From the NCBI GenBank assembly GCA_002315325.1, contig DCGU01000019.1, forward strand, positions 4,121-27,964: a DNA stretch of 23,844 nucleotides, given 5' to 3'. Of the stretch, positions 1-7,302 are shown piece by piece. The notes below the pieces were generated by a model. That model saw only the letters and a list, made by a program, of their open reading frames with translations. It ran no database searches and had not been told where the DNA came from. Each line of letters starts with the position of its first letter. Position 1 is the stretch's first letter. The stretch comes from Clostridiales bacterium UBA1770 (GTDB lineage Bacteria > Bacillota > Clostridia > Oscillospirales > CAG-272). The position numbers and the translations under genes were made by a program.

Positions 1-59
1 CGTTGTTGAGGTGCGTGAACAGCGAGTGTTAGATGCCGCTGTATATTATTTCACGCTAT

Positions 60-421
60 TTATACGAATGACGAATAAACGATATCCACGTTTCGGCTGC
101 TGTCATTGAAAGCAGACATAACGGCGCGTCTTTCCCTGGCATCACTGTCTGCCGCGGCAACGGCATAACCCATGATCAGTACGATAAAGAACGTCATCGT
201 CACGTTACTGAAGAATGACGTACCGAACCAGGCAATCAGCAAAATGGCCACACTTGACACGCAGGCCATCATATCCAAACGGGCTTGCCCGTCCGGGAAA
301 GTTTTCAAATACCCAAACATCACCTGCAGGAATAAAACGACGACCGCCGCCGCAAGTAAAAAGCCGGGCAAACCGAGTTCAACTATGGTTTGCAGATACG
401 TATTGTGAGACGAGATCGCCC
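60..421 (-). pseudogene. C-terminal remainder of frameshifted O-antigen ligase/polymerase
   Basis: This is the downstream part of the gene at 383-1999, read in a different frame. It encodes the family's hallmark loop, GAISSHNTYLQTIVELGLPG, followed by about three more hydrophobic helices, and stops at 60-62. In O-antigen ligase/Wzy proteins the HNTYLQ..E.GLPG segment directly follows the GMGQSSF..IYPQFA segment, which here ends the upstream frame, so the two pieces belong together. Adding one C to the CCCC run at 419-422 gives a continuous reading across ...GMAGAISSHNTYL and a protein of about 646 residues. No plausible independent start with a ribosome binding site is seen for this piece. 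It is either a true inactivating frameshift or a homopolymer sequencing or assembly error. Bases 1-59 beyond the stop show nothing I can support. Confidence 0.8.
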
Positions 422-1999
422 CGCCATTCCCTGCTCTGCAAACTGCGGATAGATTTCCGCAAACGAGGACTGCCCCATTCCGATGCCGCAAAACCAGTAG
501 CGCTGCAGCATAGAGAAGACACCGTCCCTGACACCCTCCCGGTAATCCAACACACGGGACATTGCCGCATGTTGTGACGACAGCCTCATTTTCAAGCCGT
601 CCCACTGACCGACCGAATCGTCATATACCAACGCACGAATCCAAACGACGACAGCCGTCAGGGGAAGCGTGAACACAATCAGCGTTTCCAACATCTTTGC
701 GCTGTACAACAGCAAATACAAACAAACACCGAAAATCAATAACTGCCACGTCAAAACGCTGCCCGTGGTACACAACCCAAGGATCAATGCAGCACCGATG
801 CCTCCGTAATACAGGCGTCCGCCGGCAGAAGATGCATTCATAAATTCGGACAACGTCAACAGGACCAACACGACGAAACACGTACCGACACCGGAAACCC
901 AATCGCCGGAAGCCGGTACCATCCCGACCTCAGCCATCCCGGTGAAAGCGGCAATAAAGTGATACACGCCGGTCAACGCGGCCGAAAACAGCAAAATACG
1001 TTTTAACCGCAGCAGCCATTCACGGACACGAAACAGGTTGACAATTAAAAAATACAACGTCAATGATAGGACGGTTTGAAGTCCCGCCTGCAAGGCCTGT
1101 GCATTTTTACACGATACAATCGTGTACAAAAGGCTTAACAAAGCCAATGCGCCGACGGCAGCATCCATCAATTCCCATCGAAAAGCGCGGCGCCCGCGAA
1201 CCCATTTTCCCAAAAATCCCAACAATGACAAAATAGAAGGAATCAGGACAATGATCACGTCAAACCGAAATACCCACGTCCATGGAAGCAGCGCTGCAGA
1301 CAGACACACTCCCCATTCGGGACGCTTCACCAACGTTACGGAGACGTAGAGCAGTACCACGATGGCAAGGAAACGCAATGCCGATACCCAGTACGTTGCC
1401 GCACCGGCAAACATAGCCAAAATAACGGCAATCAAGTGATATTTTTCATTGCTTTCCTCATCGTCTGTTGAAAAACGTATGCCGAGCGGTCGTGCTATCC
1501 AAGAGAAGAAGACACTTTTCTGCAGCACCTTTTTGAACGGCACGTTCACAGCCAGCATGGGAATGGAAAAAACAAACGCGATACCGCCGACAACAGCGTT
1601 GGATACGTTCGCTGCCCCGCTCATTTTTGACTGCAAATAATAGCACAACAGTGAAATGGTTCCGAACAACAGCCAAAACATACCGTGGGCACTGAACGAT
1701 GCCTGCTGCATCGCTTCATGAAGACGCTCGGGGATACCCAAAACACGGCTTCTTTCCACGGCACGGCTGAACATCCGCTTTCTTTGTTTGTTGGCATCGG
1801 CCCTTCCCGCGTCATGCAGGACAGACGAAAAGACACGTTTTTCAAATAAATCGTTTTCAATGGAATATGCGGAAAATAATCTGCCGAACAGCCCTGTCGT
1901 CAACAGTCGATAAATCCATTTTGCAAAACGGGACAATGCCGATATGATGACGCTTTCATCTGCAAGGCGCTGAAAACGGGTATTATTGTTTTTCCCCAT
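383..1999 (-). CDS. O-antigen ligase / Wzy-like polymerase family membrane protein (5' part, frameshifted)
   Basis: As read this encodes 538 residues. Roughly the first 90 are hydrophilic and cytoplasmic-looking, and many hydrophobic helices follow from about residue 100 onward. The C-terminal end, WFCGIGMGQSSFAEIYPQFA, is the G.G...F motif that precedes the catalytic-side loop of O-antigen ligase/polymerase proteins. These proteins polymerise or transfer undecaprenyl-linked sugar repeats at the outer face of the membrane. The matching HNTYL loop lies just downstream in another frame, and the last residues here (after GMAG) are out-of-frame read-through. The ATG at 1999 has an AAGGAG about 8 nt upstream and overlaps the end of trmD by 17 nt, so translation is probably coupled. 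The family is clear. The exact polymer is unknown, because no glycosyltransferases are in the window. Confidence 0.82.
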   Translation of the reverse strand: MGKNNNTRFQRLADESVIISALSRFAKWIYRLLTTGLFGRLFSAYSIENDLFEKRVFSSVLHDAGRADANKQRKRMFSRAVERSRVLGIPERLHEAMQQASFSAHGMFWLLFGTISLLCYYLQSKMSGAANVSNAVVGGIAFVFSIPMLAVNVPFKKVLQKSVFFSWIARPLGIRFSTDDEESNEKYHLIAVILAMFAGAATYWVSALRFLAIVVLLYVSVTLVKRPEWGVCLSAALLPWTWVFRFDVIIVLIPSILSLLGFLGKWVRGRRAFRWELMDAAVGALALLSLLYTIVSCKNAQALQAGLQTVLSLTLYFLIVNLFRVREWLLRLKRILLFSAALTGVYHFIAAFTGMAEVGMVPASGDWVSGVGTCFVVLVLLTLSEFMNASSAGGRLYYGGIGAALILGLCTTGSVLTWQLLIFGVCLYLLLYSAKMLETLIVFTLPLTAVVVWIRALVYDDSVGQWDGLKMRLSSQHAAMSRVLDYREGVRDGVFSMLQRYWFCGIGMGQSSFAEIYPQFAEQGMAGRSRLTIRICKP

Positions 2000-2726
2000 G
2001 CGGCGTCATCTCCTTTTCATGATTTTTCAGCAAATCGGGACGTTTCTGTTCCGTCCGCTCCACCGCCGCCTGATGACGCCACGCATCAACGTTGGCATGA
2101 TGTCCGGATATCAGCACGTCGGGCACTTTTACACCGTGGTATTCGTACGGACGCGTGTATTGCGGGTACTCCAGCAGTCCCCCGTTTTCCGGTGACAGGC
2201 TTTCGACCTCAAAGCATTCGTCGTCGGCCAGCACCCCCGGTGTCAGCCGAGCAACACAATCGGTCAAAATGCAAGCCGGAATCTCTCCACCCGTCAGGAC
2301 GTAATCGCCGATGGATATTTCCTCGTCCACAATTTCGTCAATCACACGGCAATCGATGCCCTCGTAATGGCCGCATAACAAAATTAAGTTGTCATATTCG
2401 GCAGCCAATTCGGCAGCGCGCTGCTGCGTGAGAACCTTTCCTGTCGGTGACATATATATCACGTGACGGCGGCCATCAAAGCCGCAAGCCTTTTGTTTTT
2501 CCAAAACGGCCTGATAACAATCATAAACGGGCGGTGCCATCATCAGCATGCCCTTCCCGCCGCCGTACGGCGTATCGTCCACACGATTATGCTTGTTGCC
2601 GGCATAATCGCGAATATTGAAAACGTGCAGTTCCATTGCGCCGGACTTTTGGGCACGGCCGATGATACTCTCTCCCAGAACCGTCGAGACAAGGTCCGGG
2701 AACAACGTCATAACGTCAAACCGCAT
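1983..2726 (-). CDS. trmD: tRNA (guanine-37-N1)-methyltransferase
   Basis: TrmD uses S-adenosylmethionine to methylate N1 of G37, next to the anticodon, which prevents +1 frameshifting. The 247-residue product has the normal length. It shows the SPOUT trefoil-knot signatures: MRFDVMTLFP at the start, DDTPYGGGKGMLM at about 51-62, LLCGHYEGID at 116-125, DEEISIGDYVLTGGE at 134-148, and a C-terminal SGHH motif. I chose the ATG at 2726, two bases after the rimM stop, because GAGG lies about 10 nt upstream. The in-frame TTG at 2732 overlaps that stop and sits too close to the Shine-Dalgarno. It is the second gene of a rimM-trmD operon. The usual partner rplS is not downstream; a polysaccharide polymerase gene is there instead. 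Confidence 0.97.
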   Translation of the reverse strand: MRFDVMTLFPDLVSTVLGESIIGRAQKSGAMELHVFNIRDYAGNKHNRVDDTPYGGGKGMLMMAPPVYDCYQAVLEKQKACGFDGRRHVIYMSPTGKVLTQQRAAELAAEYDNLILLCGHYEGIDCRVIDEIVDEEISIGDYVLTGGEIPACILTDCVARLTPGVLADDECFEVESLSPENGGLLEYPQYTRPYEYHGVKVPDVLISGHHANVDAWRHQAAVERTEQKRPDLLKNHEKEMTPHGEKQ

Positions 2727-2728
2727 AA

Positions 2729-3277
2729 TCAAACGTCCTCTGCTTTGTCATCCAAATTTTCAAAATCATCATCAAACAAGCCGGGAATGCGATGGATGAA
2801 AATACCCGTTTCCAAATCCACGCGCACAATAAATTCCTTCACGGCAGGCAGATAGCGTACGTCACGCGGGGTTTTCACCTCGTACAAATCGGAAGCGCCG
2901 CGATTGACAATATCCTGTACGGTACCGAGCAAAGCGCCCGTTTCGTTGTCAAACACCGAAAGGCCGATCAAATCGGCACGGAAATAGGATCCGGCAACCA
3001 ACGGGATATCTTCCCGCAGCGCATATAACACGGTGTTTTTCAGTTTTTCCGCCATGTCCATATCGGTCACGTCGGCAAACGTCAAAAGCACCATGTCCTT
3101 CTGTTGAGATGCGTGCGTCACGGCGTGTTCGGCAAAGCCGTCTGCCGTTTTGGTAAACAGGTGCGACAGCCCCGTCAAAACCGACGGTTTGTCACACCAC
3201 GACTCGGCGCGCATACCGCCCTTCACACCGTGTGTATTCACTATTTTGCCGCACTCCAAAAAACGGTCCGATTTCAT
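2729..3277 (-). CDS. rimM: 16S rRNA processing / ribosome maturation factor RimM
   Basis: RimM binds ribosomal protein S19 and helps mature the 30S head. The 182-residue product opens with the family signature FLECGKIVNTHGVKGGMR (RimM N-terminal beta-barrel, about residues 5-85). A PRC-barrel-like half follows, at about 95-170: YFRADLIGLSVFDNETGALLG, then YEVKTPRDVRYLPAVKEFI. The start is the ATG at 3277, with AAGGAG 7-8 nt upstream. An open frame continues upstream to 3337, but that extension lies on the promoter and lacks conservation. rimM heads the operon with trmD two bases downstream. In many Bacillota rpsP and a KH-domain gene precede rimM. Here they are absent, and rimM has its own sigma-A-type promoter, divergent from yajC. 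Confidence 0.95.
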   Translation of the reverse strand: MKSDRFLECGKIVNTHGVKGGMRAESWCDKPSVLTGLSHLFTKTADGFAEHAVTHASQQKDMVLLTFADVTDMDMAEKLKNTVLYALREDIPLVAGSYFRADLIGLSVFDNETGALLGTVQDIVNRGASDLYEVKTPRDVRYLPAVKEFIVRVDLETGIFIHRIPGLFDDDFENLDDKAEDV

Positions 3278-3308
3278 TGCGTCGCTCCTTACATAATAAT
3301 ACAGTATA

Positions 3309-3337
3309 AGTATAACATAAAGTTCGGTCCTTTGCAA
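3309..3337 (-). promoter_or_regulatory. Promoter of rimM-trmD operon
   Basis: On the minus strand TTGCAA (3332-3337) is separated by exactly 17 bp from TATACT (3309-3314), about 32 bp before the rimM start. Spacing and boxes fit a housekeeping sigma-A promoter. The call rests on sequence match only. Confidence 0.75.
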
Positions 3338-3425
3338 CTGCCGCAGCGCCTCCGGTTGTGCACGGCGGCAAAAGAACGTTTTTTGAACCTCTCATGGCAC
3401 CTAAATGAAAAATTTTCGGCGACTA

Positions 3426-3454
3426 TTGCAAACACAGGCCTTTTCTTGTATAAT
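3426..3454 (+). promoter_or_regulatory. Promoter of yajC
   Basis: TTGCAA (3426-3431), a 17-bp spacer and a perfect TATAAT (3449-3454) lie 34 bp upstream of the yajC ATG. The 211-bp region between rimM and yajC holds these two divergent promoters, about 90 bp apart. I see no other clear element in it. Confidence 0.8.
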
Positions 3455-3488
3455 ATTATTATAGTAACAACAAAGGAGATTTCATTTT

Positions 3489-3839
3489 ATGCTTTCATTG
3501 GTGACTCGTTTTTCCTCCCGCGTTCTTGAGGAAACCGCCGCAACCGGTGCACTCGGCAGCAACTCTTGGGTAACCATCGCTATGTTGGTCGTTCTGGTCG
3601 GCGTATTCTATTTCTTCGGCATTCGCCCGCAGAAAAAGCAGGAACGCGAAACACAGAACATGCTGAACGAACTGCAGGTCGGCGACGAAATCACAACCAT
3701 CGGCGGTATCATCGGTAAAGTCGTCAGCATTAAGGACGAAACCGTTTTGATTGAAACCAGCCATGACAGAACGCGTATTCGTATTTTGAAAAGCGCCGTT
3801 CGCAGAATTGACGTAAAGGCAGAAGATACGCAGGATTGA
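3489..3839 (+). CDS. yajC: Preprotein translocase accessory subunit YajC
   Basis: YajC is a small inner-membrane partner of the SecDF-SecYEG export machinery. The 116-residue protein has a short N-terminal stretch and one membrane helix at about 27-45 (WVTIAMLVVLVGVFYFFGI). The conserved RPQKKQ follows immediately. The cytoplasmic YajC domain then runs LNELQVGDEITTIGGIIGKV (about 59-78) and ETVLIETS. AAAGGAG lies about 9 nt before the ATG. It stands alone between its own promoter and a hairpin terminator. The common neighbours tgt, secD and secF are not adjacent. The 24-residue stretch before the helix is somewhat longer than in many homologues, but the ribosome binding site supports this start. 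Confidence 0.95.
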   Translation: MLSLVTRFSSRVLEETAATGALGSNSWVTIAMLVVLVGVFYFFGIRPQKKQERETQNMLNELQVGDEITTIGGIIGKVVSIKDETVLIETSHDRTRIRILKSAVRRIDVKAEDTQD

Positions 3840-3867
3840 GTTCTTCTCAATTTCCAATCTACAAAAT

Positions 3868-3918
3868 AACAAAAGCAGCATTTGGAGCAATAAATTGCCG
3901 AAAATGCTGCTTTTTGTT
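3868..3918. terminator. Bidirectional terminator between yajC and the sensor kinase
   Basis: AACAAAAGCAGCATTT (3868-3883) pairs with AAATGCTGCTTTTTGTT (3902-3918), with one bulged T, around an 18-nt loop. The arm is flanked by U tracts on either strand, so it can end yajC (plus) and the histidine kinase (minus). The kinase stop codon (3917-3919) lies at the foot of the stem. Confidence 0.85.
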
Positions 3919-5455
3919 ATATAATTTGTGAGTCATCCACCTCGGGAGCCGGCAGTGCCGTCAGTTCAAACCAAAACGTTGAACCGGTGCCGACAGTGCT
4001 GTCAACGCCGTACCGACAGTGCTGCAGTTCCAGCAGCTGTTTGACGATGGACAGTCCCAGGCCCGTACCGACCATAGCACGGCGGTGAACGCGATCAATT
4101 TTATAATAACGGTCCCATATCAGCGGCAGTTGTTCGGGGTTGATTCCTTCCCCTGTATCAACAATGCTGACGCGCATAACACCGTTTTCCAACGTCTGCA
4201 CGATTTTGACGCTTTTGTCTTCACCCGTGTAATTGACGGCATTATTCACAAGATTGTACAGAATCTGCAACAGCATCGTTCTGTCAGTCTCGGCAAACAA
4301 ATCGTCGCCGGGTACCGTTTGGAGTTCGATTTCATATCCGGCGTGCCGCAGCATGGCGGAATACCGATCACTGACCTCACGTAATACAGTCGTAACGTTG
4401 AGCAGTTCCGGATGCGCTTCACGCGTGCCGGCTTCCAACTTGGATAGGTCAAGTAAATCGTTGACCAAATCTGAAAGGCGCGTTGTTTCGTCAATAATGA
4501 TTTGTATATTTTCGGTCGTTGCCTCCCCCGGAATATCACGCATGACCTCGCTGTATCCGCGAATCATGGTCAGGGGCGTACGTAAATCGTGCGAAACGTT
4601 CGCAATCAATTCTTTCTGGATTGCATCGGTCCGCGACAATTCCGAAGCTGCGTAGTTGAGGGTATCCCCCAACTCCTGCAGTTCGCGGCAGCCTTGGCTG
4701 TCAAACCGAACGTCATATTTTCCCTGCGCCAATTGTTTGGCCGCTTCGTTCATCTTTTTTACCGGCTTGGAAATGCTGCGCGACATCACAAGCGCCATCA
4801 CGAAAGCCAAAACCAACGTAATAGCCGTAATCCAACCGAACTGCGCATTACGCGTATGAATGATAGCCGTCAGGGGCGTCAGTTCGGAATCCAGCAGAAT
4901 GACGTACTCATTGCCGCCGCTGCTCACCAAATTGACACAAAGCTTATGCACGGCGTCATCTGCGGAAAGCCTTGGGAAAGAAAAGCCGTTGCGCGACGTC
5001 ATCCATTCCAAATTAAAGAAATCGTCTGCAGATACGTTTTTCATCAGTGCCCCGCCCTCCGCAGCTGCGCCGCGGTACAATTCGGTCAGTTTGGCTCCCC
5101 CGTCCAAATTGTGAATGAGACACCCGTTAAACACGTCAGCCGATGCAACCGGTACGGCAATGTTCCCGAAACCGTTCATTTTCATAATCTGATAAACGCT
5201 GACGCAAATCTGATACTGTTCGGCATACTGATTGACGACGTCGCTGAAATCGGTGTCGCCGATAGAATGCGTTAAAACGTCGGCAGTTAACAAGATTTCT
5301 CTCTTCTTGCTGTTTTCATAAAACGCGGACAATAAAAACACTTGAAATATCCACACAACCGAAATAATAACAAAAGTAAATACGGCCAGCATGACGTATA
5401 ATTTAAATTGAATACCGGCCTTTTTCGAAGTTTTTCGCTGTTTACTTTTTATCAT
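3917..5455 (-). CDS. Membrane sensor histidine kinase (HAMP-HisKA-HATPase)
   Basis: This is a 512-residue two-component sensor. A basic N-terminus is followed by a membrane helix at about 18-44, an extracytoplasmic sensing region at 45-205 and a second helix at 207-225. A HAMP linker (about 226-278) begins SRSISKPVKKMNEAAKQL. The HisKA dimerisation helix has the phospho-accepting H289 in NVSHDLRTPLTM. The ATPase domain has the N box NLVNNAVNYT (401-410), the G1 box DTGEGI (433-438) and the G2 box GTGLGLSIVKQL (463-474). I chose the ATG at 5455 because AGGAG precedes it by 8-9 nt; it overlaps the response regulator's end by 14 nt. The sensing domain does not match a family I can name, so the stimulus is unknown. 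The cognate regulator is the gene immediately upstream. Confidence 0.95.
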   Translation of the reverse strand: MIKSKQRKTSKKAGIQFKLYVMLAVFTFVIISVVWIFQVFLLSAFYENSKKREILLTADVLTHSIGDTDFSDVVNQYAEQYQICVSVYQIMKMNGFGNIAVPVASADVFNGCLIHNLDGGAKLTELYRGAAAEGGALMKNVSADDFFNLEWMTSRNGFSFPRLSADDAVHKLCVNLVSSGGNEYVILLDSELTPLTAIIHTRNAQFGWITAITLVLAFVMALVMSRSISKPVKKMNEAAKQLAQGKYDVRFDSQGCRELQELGDTLNYAASELSRTDAIQKELIANVSHDLRTPLTMIRGYSEVMRDIPGEATTENIQIIIDETTRLSDLVNDLLDLSKLEAGTREAHPELLNVTTVLREVSDRYSAMLRHAGYEIELQTVPGDDLFAETDRTMLLQILYNLVNNAVNYTGEDKSVKIVQTLENGVMRVSIVDTGEGINPEQLPLIWDRYYKIDRVHRRAMVGTGLGLSIVKQLLELQHCRYGVDSTVGTGSTFWFELTALPAPEVDDSQII

Positions 5456-6161
5456 TTTCCGTCTCCTGCCGTTTGGCCTCAAAACGGTATCCCAATCCGC
5501 GCAAAGTGGCGATACAATCGCTGTATCGGCCTAAGCTTTTCCGCAGTAATTTGATATGAGTGTCCAACGTTCTGGCATCCCCGAAAAAATTATACCCCCA
5601 AACTTCCGACAGGAGCTTTTCGCGCGAAAGCGCAATGTTCCGATTGGTAATCATATAGAACAGCAAATCGTATTCCTTGGGTGACATTTCCACGCGCTGC
5701 CCGTCAATATTCACGATACGGGCCGTCAAATCCGCACGAAACGCACCGCCGTCCATTTCAAACACTTCATTGGGCTTGGTTGACCCGGGAATTGTGCTGC
5801 CGCCGACGCGTTTCATAACGGCATTCACACGAAGCATCAATTCTTTTGCCGAAAAAGGTTTCACCACGTAATCGTCGATTCCCACTTCAAAAGCATTGAT
5901 TTTATCGTATTCTTCCCCGCGCGCCGACAAAACGATAATCGGTGTGTCGGTCACTTTCCGAATTTCACGGCAGGCGGAAAAGCCGTCCAATTCCGGCATC
6001 ATGATATCCATAATAATGATATCGAACGTTTGTTTACGGCACAGAAGGACCGCTTCCATCCCGTCGCCGGCCTCGGTAACCTCATGCCCTTCAAATTCTG
6101 CATATTTACGAATTAAAGACCGGATGCGCGCCTCGTCATCCACCACCAAAATGCGGTACAT
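5442..6161 (-). CDS. OmpR/PhoB-family DNA-binding response regulator
   Basis: This 239-residue regulator has a receiver domain (about 1-118): acidic pocket DDE at 8-10, phospho-accepting D52 in IIIMDIMMPELDG, the switch residues in IIVLSARGE, and K in VKPFSAKEL. A linker at about 118-135 leads to a winged-helix DNA-binding domain ending DARTLDTHIKLLRKSLG...TLRGLGYRFE. The start is the ATG at 6161, with GGAGG 8 nt upstream. The TTG six bases further upstream is too near that site. It is first in the operon, and the kinase start lies within its last codons. Targets are unknown. The genomic context gives no clear hint. Confidence 0.96.
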   Translation of the reverse strand: MYRILVVDDEARIRSLIRKYAEFEGHEVTEAGDGMEAVLLCRKQTFDIIIMDIMMPELDGFSACREIRKVTDTPIIVLSARGEEYDKINAFEVGIDDYVVKPFSAKELMLRVNAVMKRVGGSTIPGSTKPNEVFEMDGGAFRADLTARIVNIDGQRVEMSPKEYDLLFYMITNRNIALSREKLLSEVWGYNFFGDARTLDTHIKLLRKSLGRYSDCIATLRGLGYRFEAKRQETENDKK

Positions 6162-6204
6162 CGTCAATTCCTCCCCATTGCAGTTAATCTATAATTATAT
6201 ATTC

Positions 6205-6233
6205 ATTTTATCACACAAAAACCGGGAATGCAA
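6205..6233 (-). promoter_or_regulatory. Promoter of the two-component operon
   Basis: On the minus strand TTGCAT (6228-6233), a 17-bp spacer and TAAAAT (6205-6210) lie about 44 bp before the regulator ATG. A perfect TATAAT also lies at 6194-6199 but lacks a convincing -35 box. The 280-bp gap between this operon and the queG-like gene otherwise holds the divergent promoter at 6374-6402 and a 9-bp inverted repeat, CCGGGAATG/CATTCCCGG (6222-6230/6289-6297). Confidence 0.65.
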
Positions 6234-6373
6234 GGTTTTGGAAGTACACGAAAAAGACAAGTTCACCCTAAAAAAGAAAAAAGGAGTACATTCCCGGCAG
6301 TATTATTATCGCGCGGCAATGTGAAAATCGTTTGAAGATTCGTAAAAAAAACGTTGACGATTTACCGACACGA

Positions 6374-6402
6374 TTGAGTATTTTGCCGCCAAATGATATA
6401 AT
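6374..6402 (+). promoter_or_regulatory. Promoter of the queG-like/addBA operon
   Basis: TTGAGT (6374-6379), a 17-bp spacer and TATAAT (6397-6402) lie about 40 bp upstream of the first gene. TG at 6394-6395 gives an extended -10 (TGATATAAT). Confidence 0.75.
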
Positions 6403-6441
6403 AACAGTAAACAAAGAGTATTATTAAAAGGAGGGGTGAAT

Positions 6442-7302
6442 ATGGACTGCATCACAGCCGTTCGGGAACTGCTGGCAAAAGAAGGCCTGCCGGACTCTGC
6501 CGCAATACCTATGGCGGCCTGCCGCATCATCAAACCCTATTTGCTGGAAAAGAACGGGCTGACCCAAAACCGCGGAACCGTCGTATTCGCGCTCATTCCC
6601 TACCGCACCCCGGCATGCGACGACAAGAATAAAAACGTATCCGCCTATGCCGTGAGCCGTGACTACCATTTGTTTTGGCAGCAAACGGCAGACAGGATTC
6701 TGCCCCTTTTACGTGAAAGCTATCCGGAACGCACCTTCGCTGCTTTTGCCGATCATTCGCCCTTTGCCGAGGTTGATGCGGCGGCCAAAGCCGGGCTCGG
6801 CGTTGTCGGTACCAACGGACTGCTGCTGACCGAAAAATATTCCTCCTTCGTCTTCATCGGCAGTATCGTCATCGACGTCGAGTCGAACGACGTCGGCACA
6901 ATACCGGCCTGTGCCCCCCATTGTGAAAATTGCGGTGCCTGCAAACGGGCCTGCCCGGCACGGACGGGAGGAACCTGTCTTTCCGCCGTCACACAGCAAA
7001 AAACAGAGCCGACCTCCGCCGAATGGGATGCCATCCTGTGCACCGGGATTTTGTGGGGCTGCGACGTATGCCAGGACGTATGTCCCTATACCGAAAAAGC
7101 CAAAGAAGCCGGCACAATCTATACAAAAATTCCCTTTTTTTACAACAATACGATATCGCGGCTGACCTGTGCATACGTTCAAAACGCCACGGACGCGGAA
7201 CTGAAAGAACGGGCATGGTCGTGGCGCGGACGGGACGTTATCCTGCGCAACCTAAAAAGAGCCGAAACCCAAGACGAACAGAAAGGACCATCTACATGCT
7301 GA
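6442..7302 (+). CDS. QueG-family (epoxyqueuosine reductase-like) double 4Fe-4S protein
   Basis: QueG proteins use cobalamin and two 4Fe-4S clusters to reduce epoxyqueuosine to queuosine in tRNA. The 286-residue product has the family core: ADHSPFAEVDAAAKAGLGVVG (broken here at about residues 103-123), where D104 sits at the place of the catalytic acid, followed by NGLLL. Ferredoxin-type cysteines are C161, C164, C167 and C171, then C200, C207, C210 and C214 (WGCDVCQDVCP). It is about 90 residues shorter than classical QueG (about 380), lacking the C-terminal repeat domain, and its N-terminus is divergent. It may therefore be the shorter QueG-like Clostridia branch, with function unproven. The ATG at 6442 has AAGGAGG 7 nt upstream; the GTG at 6436 is too close. 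Its 3' end overlaps addB by 7 nt. Confidence 0.85.
   Translation: MDCITAVRELLAKEGLPDSAAIPMAACRIIKPYLLEKNGLTQNRGTVVFALIPYRTPACDDKNKNVSAYAVSRDYHLFWQQTADRILPLLRESYPERTFAAFADHSPFAEVDAAAKAGLGVVGTNGLLLTEKYSSFVFIGSIVIDVESNDVGTIPACAPHCENCGACKRACPARTGGTCLSAVTQQKTEPTSAEWDAILCTGILWGCDVCQDVCPYTEKAKEAGTIYTKIPFFYNNTISRLTCAYVQNATDAELKERAWSWRGRDVILRNLKRAETQDEQKGPSTC

Noticed and set aside
3278..3337. Upstream extension of rimM to 3337
   Set aside because: It would place coding sequence on the promoter boxes. The ATG at 3277 has a good ribosome binding site and the conserved N-terminus.
6228..6335. Possible 35-codon basic small protein upstream of the queG-like gene
   Set aside because: The ATG has no usable Shine-Dalgarno, overlaps the divergent promoter, and the peptide has no recognisable feature.
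6930..7295. N-terminal extension of the addB open frame by 122 codons
   Set aside because: It lies inside the QueG-like gene in another frame and shows no AddB similarity. The ATG at 7296 has a ribosome binding site and the family-typical MLTIVSGRSGSGKT.
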